A DNA stretch of 64,000 nucleotides, taken from the NCBI GenBank assembly GCA_963732355.1, contig CAVSZD010000006.1:62001-126000 (forward strand), in the 5' to 3' direction. Position 1 is the stretch's first letter. Each line of letters opens with the position of its first letter. Below the pieces are notes generated by a model. That model saw nothing but the letters and a program-made list of their open reading frames with translations. It did not search any database and was not told where the DNA came from. This document shows positions 23,787 to 30,598 of the stretch, one piece after another. This DNA is from JADKAV01 sp963732355 (GTDB lineage: Bacteria > Actinomycetota > Actinomycetes > S36-B12 > UBA10799). A program made the position numbers and the translations under genes.

Positions 23787-24209
23787 TCACGCAGGCGGGT
23801 AAACGCCCATCTGCTTGGCCTTGTCGGTTTGCCAGAAGATGTCAGCGATCTCGTCGATGTAGGCCACCAACTGCTCGCCAACGGCCGGGTCCATCGACTT
23901 CTTGGCCTCGCCAGCCTGGTGAACGGCCTTCCAGAACAGCTCGTGCAGCTGCGGGAACGCCGCGAAGTGATCGGGGGCGAAGAAGTCGGCCCACAGCACC
24001 ATCAGGTGGTGCTTGGTCTCCTCGGCGCGCTGCTCCTTGATGATGATCGCGCGGGCGCGGAAGACCTCGTCGTCGGACTCCTGGTACTTCTTGGCGGTCT
24101 TGACCACGGACAGGGCCTCGATCTTGGCCTGTGCCGGATCGTAGACCCCGCAGTACAGGTCGCAGTGGGCGTGGGCGACGGTGGCCGACGCGAAGAACCT
24201 TCCGAGCAT
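23787..24209 (-). CDS. sodN: Nickel superoxide dismutase
   Basis: The 140-aa precursor is a NiSOD: a 14-residue leader ending AHA is followed by the mature His1 and the nickel hook HCDLYCGVYDP, then the four-helix bundle (KIEALSVVKTAKKYQ, KEQRAEETKHHLMVLWADFF, PQLHELFWKAVHQAGEAKKS). His1, Cys2 and Cys6, the nickel ligands, are present. The residue at hook position 5, normally the conserved proline of HCDLPCG, is Tyr. The ATG at 24209 has an AAGGAG site. The divergent gene encodes the protease that must remove the leader to expose His1. The enzyme dismutates superoxide in the cytosol when nickel is available. Confidence 0.93.
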   Translation of the reverse strand: MLGRFFASATVAHAHCDLYCGVYDPAQAKIEALSVVKTAKKYQESDDEVFRARAIIIKEQRAEETKHHLMVLWADFFAPDHFAAFPQLHELFWKAVHQAGEAKKSMDPAVGEQLVAYIDEIADIFWQTDKAKQMGVYPPA

Positions 24210-24254
24210 GTCTAACTCCTTCTTGTGGATTCGTCTCGACCTTACAATCATGCG

Positions 24255-24554
24255 GTGATCGCGCAAAGACGGCAGCCCCTGCGCAGGTTCGTCGTCGCCG
24301 ACCGCTCGATGGAACCCACGCTGGTCGAAGGTCAGGGCCTCATCACCACCGGGTATGGACGGCCGAAGCCTGGGCAGTTGCGCTGTTTCGAACATCCCGA
24401 GCGGCCGGGTTTCTGGCTGGTCAAACGTGTGCAGCAGGTCCGCCTGGACCGCATGGACCTCACCTCCGACAATCCGGTGGGTACCCACTTCCGCGACGTT
24501 GCCGTGGAGAACTCCTACCGGGTTCTGCTGGCCATCCCGCGGCGATTCATGTGA
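24255..24554 (+). CDS. sodX: Nickel-type superoxide dismutase maturation protease
   Basis: The 99-aa protein is a small S26/S24-type serine peptidase: catalytic Ser18 in DRSMEPTL and Lys57 in WLVKRVQQV, followed by the DLTSDNP and SYRVLLAIP boxes of signal-peptidase-like folds. It has no membrane span, as expected for SodX, which trims the NiSOD leader in the cytosol. It is divergent from sodN with only 45 bp between the start codons, so both share the promoter region. The GTG at 24255 is preferred because TACAAT (24243-24248) ends six bases upstream, giving a leaderless mRNA; a GTG at 24225 in the same frame is less likely. Confidence 0.88.
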   Translation: MIAQRRQPLRRFVVADRSMEPTLVEGQGLITTGYGRPKPGQLRCFEHPERPGFWLVKRVQQVRLDRMDLTSDNPVGTHFRDVAVENSYRVLLAIPRRFM

Positions 24555-24939
24555 CGCGCATCCAGTAGAACTCGATCGGGATGTTGTCGGGGTCGCGGCC
24601 GGTGACCACAACGGCGTACGGGGTGTCCTCCATCGGCCCGTGCTCGATGCCGAGCTCATCCATGCGGGCGGCCCAACCCCGCACGTCCGCCTCGCTGGCG
24701 CAGCCGAAACCAACATGGTCCAGGCCAACGCGCGCCGGGTCGAAAGATTCGGTCACAGTCGTCGCATGTGCGGTCATGCCCAGCATCAAGCCGTTGGACC
24801 ACAACAGCCGCTGCCTGGTCCAGGTCGGCCCTTGCCGCTGCACAACCTCAGCCGGGCCGAAGAGCGACTGGTAGAAGTCCGCGCTTGCTTGCGGGTCGAC
24901 GACGGTCAAGGTCACGTGATGCAGCACTGGCAGTTCCAT
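24547..24939 (-). CDS. VOC-family (glyoxalase/extradiol dioxygenase fold) protein
   Basis: The 130-aa protein has the paired beta-alpha-beta-beta-beta modules of the vicinal oxygen chelate fold: LPVLHHVTLTVVDPQASADFYQSLFGPAEV with His7/His8 near the first metal-ligand position, VGLDHVGFGCASEADVRGWAARMDELG, and a last strand GRDPDNIPIEFYW with the Glu ligand. The reaction is unknown; relatives act in aromatic or glyoxal chemistry or fosfomycin-type resistance. The ATG at 24939 follows TACGGT (24946-24951) by six bases, so it is leaderless. Its stop overlaps sodX by 8 bp in convergent orientation, and its start faces the next gene only 22 bp away. Confidence 0.85.
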   Translation of the reverse strand: MELPVLHHVTLTVVDPQASADFYQSLFGPAEVVQRQGPTWTRQRLLWSNGLMLGMTAHATTVTESFDPARVGLDHVGFGCASEADVRGWAARMDELGIEHGPMEDTPYAVVVTGRDPDNIPIEFYWMRVT

Positions 24940-24945
24940 CCCCCG

Positions 24946-24955
24946 ACCGTACGAT
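24946..24955. promoter_or_regulatory. Interlocked divergent -10 elements
   Basis: TACGGT on the minus strand (24951 down to 24946) and TACGAT on the plus strand (24950-24955) share the two bases 24950-24951. Each ends exactly six bases before a start codon (ATG at 24939 on minus, GTG at 24962 on plus). One sequence of about 10 bp thus appears to start two leaderless genes in opposite directions, and the two promoters should compete for polymerase. Confidence 0.6.
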
Positions 24956-24961
24956 GCTGGA

Positions 24962-25345
24962 GTGACGATTGACGAACTTGCGGCTGGCAAGTACATGAGC
25001 CTGGCGACCTTCAAGAAGGACGGAACCCGCGTGGCGACGCCCGTGTGGTTGACCCGGGAGGGTGATCACCTGTACGTGATCACCCAGGCCCAGACGGGCA
25101 AGGCCAAGCGGCTGCGCAACTCCTCGCGCGCAGAGGTCGCCCCCTGTGACATGCGGGGCAACGTCACCGGCGACGTCGCCCCAGCCGAAGCGCTCCTGCT
25201 CGACGAGGAGGGCACGCGCAAGGTCAAGGATCTGGTCGACCGCAAGTACGGTCTGATGGCCCGCCTGTTCGGCCTGCGCGGCAAGGTGGATGCGATGCGC
25301 GGCAAGCCCGTCGAAGAGGTCGGGATCAAGGTCACGCTGACCTAG
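24962..25345 (+). CDS. PPOX-class F420-dependent oxidoreductase-like protein
   Basis: The 127-aa split-barrel protein resembles F420-binding PPOX enzymes: a start TIDELAAGKYMSLATFKKDGTRVATPVWLTREGDHLYVITQAQTGKAKRLRNSSRAEVAPCD, where the GTRVATPVW strand and the TGKAKRLRN cofactor phosphate site are typical. The C-terminal YGLMARLFGLRGKV helix is common in this group. It would reduce a small organic substrate with reduced F420; the substrate is unknown. GTG 24962 lies six bases after TACGAT and has no ribosome-binding site. Its end overlaps the convergent DJ-1/SRPBCC fusion gene by 14 bp. Confidence 0.85.
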   Translation: MTIDELAAGKYMSLATFKKDGTRVATPVWLTREGDHLYVITQAQTGKAKRLRNSSRAEVAPCDMRGNVTGDVAPAEALLLDEEGTRKVKDLVDRKYGLMARLFGLRGKVDAMRGKPVEEVGIKVTLT

Positions 25346-26345
25346 CGCAGTACTGCTCCAGGGCGTCGAGCACCCCTGCCCAAGCGGAACGGAAGTAGTC
25401 CCTATTGGCGTCCCACTCAGGGCCTTGCCCGTGACCCCAATGCGCCAGCCGAACCTGCGTCCCGGAACTGTCTGCAACCAACGACAGAACCACCCATGTG
25501 TGCTGGCCGCGCGTGGAGAAGCCCGGCGGTGAGTTCCACGAGAACACCATGAGCCGGGCGGGTTCCAGCGCAAGGATCCGGCACCCTTCGGCACCTCGAT
25601 CGCCGTCGGTCGCCTCGGCCAGGAACAGGTACTCGTAGCGCCCACCCACCCGCGCGTCGATGTCGGCATCCACTCCGAGGAAAGCGCGCACCCCGGCAGC
25701 CGTGCTGAACAACTCGTACACGCGCTCCGGCGGGCAGGCGACGTGCCGCTCGACGACCACGGGTTCGGCCCCGCCGGTCGGGTCGCCGTAATAGTCCCAG
25801 GAGTAGTCCATCTGTCTGGCGACCAGCCGGGCCAGGTCACTGCCTGCAACCCGGTCCACAAGAGCCAGCCCGACGTCCAGACCGCACGAGATCCCACCAC
25901 CGGTGATCACAGGACCGGCATCCACCACCCGGGCGCGTTGCCGACCCGGCAGTTGCAGATCGTTGATGTCCTCCCAGTGCGTGGTCCAGTCCCGCCCTTC
26001 GAGTAGCCCCGCCTCGGCCAGCAGGAAAGCCCCGGTGCACACGCTGACGACCAGGTCCCGCGGCGCCGCGATGGCCGCGATCAACGGGCGCCGGGACAAC
26101 GCCGAATCCACGTCGATCGTTCCCGGCACAACCAAGGCGACACCCTGCCGCAAGGGCGCAGTCGGGGCCACCGCGACACCGCCGTAGCTGGTCACGGTTT
26201 CACCGTTCAGACTCACAACCGCGAGGTCGAAAGCTGCTTCCTGACCACGTCGTGCGAGCAATCGGTTGGCAGTCAGGCACACCTCCCAAGGCCCGGCGAA
26301 GTCCATGAGATCCATGCCGTCGTAGATGAGGAAGTCGAGCTTCAT
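25332..26345 (-). CDS. DJ-1/PfpI-like domain fused to an SRPBCC (AHSA1) domain
   Basis: The 337-aa protein joins two domains. Residues 1-195 are a DJ-1/PfpI glutamine-amidotransferase-like fold: MKLDFLIYDGMDLMDFAGPWEV, and a nucleophile elbow SVCTGAFLLAEAGLLEGRDWTTHW with Cys103. Residues 200-337 are a START-like AHSA1 domain: ERHVACPPERVYELFSTAAGVRAFLG, the GGRYEYLF strand, LALEPARLMVFSWNSP, and the final GPEWDANRDYFRSAWAGVLDALEQY helix. The two domains are usually separate proteins. DJ-1-like proteins of this kind are often the N-terminal half of AraC regulators or isonitrile hydratases; here the partner may bind a hydrophobic ligand. The start overlaps the GDSL gene's stop as ATGA. Confidence 0.82.
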   Translation of the reverse strand: MKLDFLIYDGMDLMDFAGPWEVCLTANRLLARRGQEAAFDLAVVSLNGETVTSYGGVAVAPTAPLRQGVALVVPGTIDVDSALSRRPLIAAIAAPRDLVVSVCTGAFLLAEAGLLEGRDWTTHWEDINDLQLPGRQRARVVDAGPVITGGGISCGLDVGLALVDRVAGSDLARLVARQMDYSWDYYGDPTGGAEPVVVERHVACPPERVYELFSTAAGVRAFLGVDADIDARVGGRYEYLFLAEATDGDRGAEGCRILALEPARLMVFSWNSPPGFSTRGQHTWVVLSLVADSSGTQVRLAHWGHGQGPEWDANRDYFRSAWAGVLDALEQYCARSA

Positions 26346-26965
26346 GCCAGCAACTCCTTCACCGCGCTGGCCACCGCATGCCCCAACGTTCGCTGGCCTT
26401 CTCGTGACAGGTGGATCCCATCGACAGGGCTGGGCGCCACCACGTCGGCGGCGGCCATAAACCCGGTCCCGGTCTGTTCGCAGATGGTCCGGTAGTGCAC
26501 GGTCAATTCCCGCGACTGGTCCTCGCGACCGGCGAAGAAGACGCCCATGAAACCCTTCGGATCTGCAATCTCCGGTGGCGCGACGACCAGGCACGCCGGC
26601 TTGCTCGCGTCCGGACCAGCGGCGCTGCGGTTGACGATGTCGATGAGCGTCCAGAGCCCCGACGCGGAGTGCCGCGCAGAAAGCTCCAAGGGTCCTTGCA
26701 GGTCGTTCGTTCCGAGCAGCAGAACAACCACATCGACCGGTGCGTGGGACTCCAGGATCGGCGCGAGCATCTGCTTGCCACTGCGCACCGGCGCATACGG
26801 GGAGTCGAACACAGTGGTGCGGCCGGGCAGCGCCTCACTGATCACCGTGTGGCCGAGGTCGGCCGCCATCACCTCGGGCCACCGATCGGCCGGGTCGTAG
26901 CGCCCCCCGGTTGCGGGGTCGTACCCGAACGTCAATGAGTCCCCGAAACACAGCACGACCGCCAT
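26342..26965 (-). CDS. SGNH/GDSL-family hydrolase
   Basis: The 207-aa protein has the four SGNH blocks: VLCFGDSLTFGYDP with nucleophile Ser10, ALPGRTT (Gly), VVVLLLGTNDLQG (Asn) and the C-terminal DGIHLSREGQRTLG with Asp and His. It lacks a signal peptide and is similar in size to arylesterase/acyl-CoA thioesterase TAP and to acetylxylan or 7-ACA esterases. It should hydrolyse a short acyl ester in the cytosol. It is in the middle of a minus-strand run: 3 bp after the SDR gene and overlapping the DJ-1/SRPBCC gene by 4 bp, so the four genes from 28170 to 25332 may form one operon, though their link is not obvious. Confidence 0.88.
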   Translation of the reverse strand: MAVVLCFGDSLTFGYDPATGGRYDPADRWPEVMAADLGHTVISEALPGRTTVFDSPYAPVRSGKQMLAPILESHAPVDVVVLLLGTNDLQGPLELSARHSASGLWTLIDIVNRSAAGPDASKPACLVVAPPEIADPKGFMGVFFAGREDQSRELTVHYRTICEQTGTGFMAAADVVAPSPVDGIHLSREGQRTLGHAVASAVKELLA

Positions 26966-26968
26966 GGC

Positions 26969-27769
26969 TTACTCCGTTCGCTGCCCGATCACCGATCGAC
27001 CGTTGAAGGTGCGCATCCCCTCGAACGCGCCGGCCCAGCGCGAGATCCGGTCGGAGATCGCCGGCGGCAAAGGCCTCACCAGATAGGCGGTGATCACGGC
27101 CGGACGGTTGAGCAGCAGCCGCTGCTTGTTGCGCTCGACGGCCTCCAACACAGCACTGGCCGCGTACTCGGGCTTGAGCTCCGGGAAGTACCACGGGGAC
27201 TTGGCGCCGGCGAACATCCCGGTGCTGATCTGCTGGGGAAGCACCACGGTGGTGCGCACTCCGGGGGCGTCCTCGGCCAACTCAGTGCGCAGCGTGTCCG
27301 CGAAACCGTAGGCCGCGTGTTTGCTGGCCACGTAGTCGGTGAGTCCGGGCACGGGGGTCGTCGCGACCAAAGAGGCGATCGTGACGATATGCCCTCGATC
27401 GCGCGCGACCATCGCGGGCAAGAAGGCCTTCGTGCACCAGAACAGGGCGAGCACATTGACGTCCATCGTGGTCTGGATCGCCTCGTCGGGCAGATCCAGC
27501 AGACGGCGGCCGCTGATCACCCCGGCGTTCAGGATCAGCACATCGATGTCGCCGGCTTGCTCGGCTTGGGCGTATACCGCCTGCCGGTCGGTCACATCGA
27601 CCCTGGCCGTGTCGCATGCCACCTCCGCCGCCAGGGCATCCAGGCCGGCCTGGTTGAGATCCCACGCGATCACCTGGGCGCCGCGCCGGACTGCGTCGAG
27701 CACCATCAGCCGGCCGATTCCGGAGGCGGCGCCGGTGATGAGAACCCGAGAGCCCTTGAGAGCGGTCAT
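26969..27769 (-). CDS. Short-chain dehydrogenase/reductase
   Basis: The 266-aa enzyme is a classical SDR: TGAASGIGR coenzyme loop (residues 14-21), Asp in VIAWDLN suggesting NAD(H) preference, LNAGVISG, catalytic Ser in TIASLVATTP and the Tyr/Lys pair in LTDYVASKHAAYGFADTLRTEL. The C-terminal part (YLVRPLPPAISDRISRWAGAF) resembles the longer SDRs of actinobacteria acting on lipids or sterols. The ATG at 27769 begins MTALKGSRVLITG, matching family starts; longer in-frame sequence upstream belongs to the MEKHLA gene's region. The substrate is unknown. Confidence 0.88.
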   Translation of the reverse strand: MTALKGSRVLITGAASGIGRLMVLDAVRRGAQVIAWDLNQAGLDALAAEVACDTARVDVTDRQAVYAQAEQAGDIDVLILNAGVISGRRLLDLPDEAIQTTMDVNVLALFWCTKAFLPAMVARDRGHIVTIASLVATTPVPGLTDYVASKHAAYGFADTLRTELAEDAPGVRTTVVLPQQISTGMFAGAKSPWYFPELKPEYAASAVLEAVERNKQRLLLNRPAVITAYLVRPLPPAISDRISRWAGAFEGMRTFNGRSVIGQRTE

Positions 27770-27774
27770 GGGCC

Positions 27775-28170
27775 TCAGCCTTGCAGATCGACCTGCGTGA
27801 AGGTAGCCGCTTGGCCTCGGACATTTCCTTGAGCGTCTGTCACGGTCCAAACGGTGGCGTCGCGGATCCAGAACCGTCTGCCGCTGGCTGACTCCCGTAG
27901 CCCGGAGTACCCGCGAACCAGCTGCCCCGTGGCCAGAGCCGCGGACCTTTCAGCCCGCGCCTGGGGCGGAGCTGTGAGCCGCGAGGCAGTGCCCAACAGC
28001 GGTCGCTCCCACAGCGCCTGGGCCGCCCGGTTGGCATAGACGAAAACCGGGTCATCGGCTGTGTCGTGACACAGAACCACCGCGGCCAGCCCGTCGAGTT
28101 CCTCAGGTGTGCAAAGCGACTCGCCCACCGCACGCTGGTACGAATCGGTGATCAGCGCTTGCCAGTCCAC
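27775..28170 (-). CDS. MEKHLA domain (PAS-like) protein
   Basis: The 131-aa protein is a stand-alone MEKHLA domain, a PAS relative first described at the C-terminus of plant HD-ZIP III factors: AAVVLCHDTADDPVFVYANRAAQALWERPLLG, then SRLTAPPQARAERSAALATGQLVRGYSGLRES, then GRRFWIRDATVWTVTDAQGNVRGQAATF. All core positions are present, so it may bind a small ligand and act as a sensor. It is 5 bp before the SDR gene on the same strand. The GTG at 28170 follows TAGACT (28178-28183) by seven bases and has no ribosome-binding site: leaderless. Confidence 0.82.
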   Translation of the reverse strand: MDWQALITDSYQRAVGESLCTPEELDGLAAVVLCHDTADDPVFVYANRAAQALWERPLLGTASRLTAPPQARAERSAALATGQLVRGYSGLRESASGRRFWIRDATVWTVTDAQGNVRGQAATFTQVDLQG

Positions 28171-28231
28171 GGGCGCGAGTCTAGGTGCGTACCCCCTGAC
28201 GGGAGTGGCTGACGGCCGAAACCCGGCTCGA

Positions 28232-28345
28232 TTGTGGCGTTGTTACTGCGACCGCAACGCGATTGTTGCGTCGTTGTTGAACCCGCCCGACCCAAACCAG
28301 CAACAACACCACAACCCAGCCAGTCGACCCGTAACAACGCGACAA
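28232..28345. repeat. Nested palindrome of 114 bp, copy 1 of 2
   Basis: The outer arms TTGTGGCGTTGTTAC (28232-28246) and GTAACAACGCGACAA (28331-28345) pair at 14 of 15 positions. Inside are a second, weaker pair of arms rich in GTTGTTG and CAACAAC. The same outer and inner arm words, in the same order, occur at 63700-63810. It fills most of the 217-bp gap between the MEKHLA start and the septum-formation gene's stop. Confidence 0.75.
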
Positions 28346-28387
28346 ACCGCGGCAGCGCCGACCCACGCCACCGGCCAGCCCCACGAC

Positions 28388-29125
28388 CTAACTGATCTCG
28401 CAGTACCCGAAGTGGTCGCCGTAGTTCCAGCCGCTCTTTCCGGGCACGTACCAGGTGTGCGCTGTGAGCCCGCGCTTGGCCGCCAGCCCGCTGCACTTCT
28501 TCTTGGCCAGCCTCACGGCCCTCGGCGTCCCTGGGTACTTCGCCCCCAGCTTCTTCTTCAACCACACGACGTTGGTCATCTGCGCGGAGTTAGCCGCCGA
28601 ACAACTCTGCCATTTCCAGGTCTTGTAGTTCACACACTGACGCGGCAGTAGCCCGGTGAAGGCGATCGGACTGAGGCGCGATGCGGCCCTGCCGGTCGGC
28701 GTGGTGTTGAAGCCGACGCACGAGACCCAGCGCTCACCGGCCCGGCGCTGCCGCGAGGTCGGCATGTAGGTGGCCAACTGCGCGCTCATCGGCAAGGCGT
28801 AACTCTTCACGGGAAGCGGCGCGGACTCATTTCCCCAGACATACGTGACCCCGACCGTGTGGCACTTCTGGAAAGCCCACGCCCAGAAGGCCCGCTCGGA
28901 CATCCGCGCGGCTTTGCCGGTCACCCGGATGCTGCCCATAGCCTCGGCCGTGTGATTGGAGTAGCAGTCCACCGGTGAGACCGGTGCCAGAGTGGACCGA
29001 TCCCACTGCCGGTCACTGAACGGCCAGCAGGTTCCTGGGGCCGGAGCATCGGCCATCGCGGGGGCGAAGGGCAGCAACCCCACGCACAGTGCCCCCACGG
29101 CCAGGCTCGTCCGATATGTCAACAT
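28388..29125 (-). CDS. Septum-formation family secreted protein
   Basis: The 245-aa protein has a Sec signal peptide (cleavage near ADA, residue 26) and the cysteine-containing pattern of the actinobacterial septum formation family: PGTCWPF, VDCYSNHTAEAMGSI, FQKCHTVGV, RWVSCVGF, PRQCVNYKTWKWQSC and the repeated KKKCSGLAAKRG/WVPGKSGWNYGDHFGYCEIS. Eight conserved cysteines probably make disulfides outside the cell. Family members are poorly characterised; some affect cell division. A GGGGAGGGG ribosome-binding site stands before the ATG. Confidence 0.75.
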   Translation of the reverse strand: MLTYRTSLAVGALCVGLLPFAPAMADAPAPGTCWPFSDRQWDRSTLAPVSPVDCYSNHTAEAMGSIRVTGKAARMSERAFWAWAFQKCHTVGVTYVWGNESAPLPVKSYALPMSAQLATYMPTSRQRRAGERWVSCVGFNTTPTGRAASRLSPIAFTGLLPRQCVNYKTWKWQSCSAANSAQMTNVVWLKKKLGAKYPGTPRAVRLAKKKCSGLAAKRGLTAHTWYVPGKSGWNYGDHFGYCEIS

Positions 29126-29209
29126 GACGTCCCCTCCCCCGGAGACCGTCGTTTCGACCCAGTTGGTCGGCGTGCGACCTCCTGCTACCTCAAGGGTACG
29201 CCCGGGAGT

Positions 29210-29740
29210 TCACTTCTTGAGAGGTCGAAGTCGCTCCCGCAGATCGTTCACCTGCGCCACGATCCACCCGATCAACTGGTCGGTGTTGACCGCCGAGCCG
29301 GTGACGTAGTCGTCCAGGTTCACCAGGTGGAAGGTGCGTGCGTTGACGGTGTTCAGCTGGTGGTTGATGCGCACCTCCCCGGAGATGGGCATCTTGAAGA
29401 GGTTGGCGAAATCGGTGCGCCACATCGTTGCCAGGTCGTCCGGGTCAGTCACCTTGTTGCGCATCTCAGCGGTGAACCCGATCACCGTGCGGCTGCCCAT
29501 CGTTTGGCTGATCGAGCCGGACCCCGACTTGCGATCGACCATGATGTACACGGCTGACAAGACGTCGTCACCGGGCACCTTGAAGCCGAGGGTCTGCTTG
29601 TCCGAGTCGGCCACGATCCGGTAAGGCCGCCAGCCGTGGTGGGACAAGCCAGCCACGATCTGGCCGCAGACGATCTCGTCCTTGGACTCGCGCAACTCCG
29701 ACTTGTGCGCGTAGTTGGTCATCGCATTGAAGAGGCCCAT
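29210..29740 (-). CDS. Uncharacterised protein, YbjN/chaperone-like fold suggested
   Basis: The 176-aa protein has no signal peptide or membrane span. It shows alternating amphipathic helices and strands (QIVAGLSHHGWRPYRIVADSDKQTLGFKVPGDDVLSAVYIMVDRKSG) and a conserved-looking MWRTDFANLFKMPISGEVRINHQLN block. The layout recalls YbjN-type or type III-chaperone-like folds, but this is only a guess from pattern. Its ATG overlaps the stop of the GYF-domain gene by one base, so the two are translated together and probably work together. Confidence 0.6.
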   Translation of the reverse strand: MGLFNAMTNYAHKSELRESKDEIVCGQIVAGLSHHGWRPYRIVADSDKQTLGFKVPGDDVLSAVYIMVDRKSGSGSISQTMGSRTVIGFTAEMRNKVTDPDDLATMWRTDFANLFKMPISGEVRINHQLNTVNARTFHLVNLDDYVTGSAVNTDQLIGWIVAQVNDLRERLRPLKK

Positions 29741-30552
29741 CAGGACACCTCCCCGAATCGGGCTTGGATGAAGGTCTTCATCGTGTAGACCACACTCGCG
29801 ATGTGTTTGCGCAGTAGTTCGTGGTCGACGTCCAGGTGCCCATCCACATACCGCTCGATCTCCATGAGCAGGTCGATCTGTGCGTATACGTAGCCCGACG
29901 AGAGATCCGCGTCGAAGGTGACTGTGCCCGGTTCCGGCGAGGCGATGAAACCGCTCTGCACCTCCTGCTTGACCGCGTTGCCGACCTTGCTGAACTCCGG
30001 CACCCGCTGGCCGTACCCGATCACAACCGAGGCGCGATGGCCGATCATCTTGGCCACGGCGGGGTCGGGCGTGAGGTGCTGCACGGAGACATTTACGCGG
30101 GAGTGGTCTGCCGGCTCCTCGAACCGCAGCCGGTGACTGCCGGTGGTCCCCGCCCAGACGTTGGCGGTCTCCAGGTCGATGAGGACGAACCCGCAGTCGA
30201 CCATCGCGGTGATCACCCCGCCGAGCATGGCCTCGTCGATCGAGGTGGCGAACTCGGTCTCCTTGTACATGTCCCAACTGCGTCCGACCAGATCGATGAA
30301 CACGTCGTCGAGTTGCTGGTCGGTCATCCCGCTCATTAATGACGCTGACGCCGAGGCGGGCGGCGGCGGTTGCCCCAGATCGACGCCAAGCTGGTTGAGC
30401 GGGGTCCAGCCGGGGGCGCCTTCCCACCAGACGTGGGCGGTCGGTGCCACTTCGCCCGACTTCACCCGCGCGACTACCGACTCAAGGGGTTCGGGGCCCT
30501 GCTGCTGTCCGGCGCGGTCCACCCAATGCACGGGCTGTGTCATCTCCACCAT
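29740..30552 (-). CDS. GYF_2-domain protein of unknown function
   Basis: Residues 8-50 or so (VHWVDRAGQQQGPEPLESVVARVKSGEVAPTAHVWWEGAPGWTPLNQL) match the GYF_2 domain, a small peptide-binding or membrane-proximal module common in actinobacteria. After a Pro/Ala/Ser linker comes an alpha/beta domain of about 190 residues with no recognised family (DQQLDDVFIDLVGRSWDMYKETEF to LLRKHIASVVYTMKTFIQARFG). The ATG at 30552 follows TACCCT (30560-30565) by seven bases: leaderless. It is the first gene of a two-gene unit with the 176-aa protein. Function is unknown. Confidence 0.65.
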   Translation of the reverse strand: MVEMTQPVHWVDRAGQQQGPEPLESVVARVKSGEVAPTAHVWWEGAPGWTPLNQLGVDLGQPPPPASASASLMSGMTDQQLDDVFIDLVGRSWDMYKETEFATSIDEAMLGGVITAMVDCGFVLIDLETANVWAGTTGSHRLRFEEPADHSRVNVSVQHLTPDPAVAKMIGHRASVVIGYGQRVPEFSKVGNAVKQEVQSGFIASPEPGTVTFDADLSSGYVYAQIDLLMEIERYVDGHLDVDHELLRKHIASVVYTMKTFIQARFGEVS

Positions 30553-30598
30553 GGCGGTCAGGGTACCTCGTAGATCCCGGCAAATTCCTCCCCGCAGG

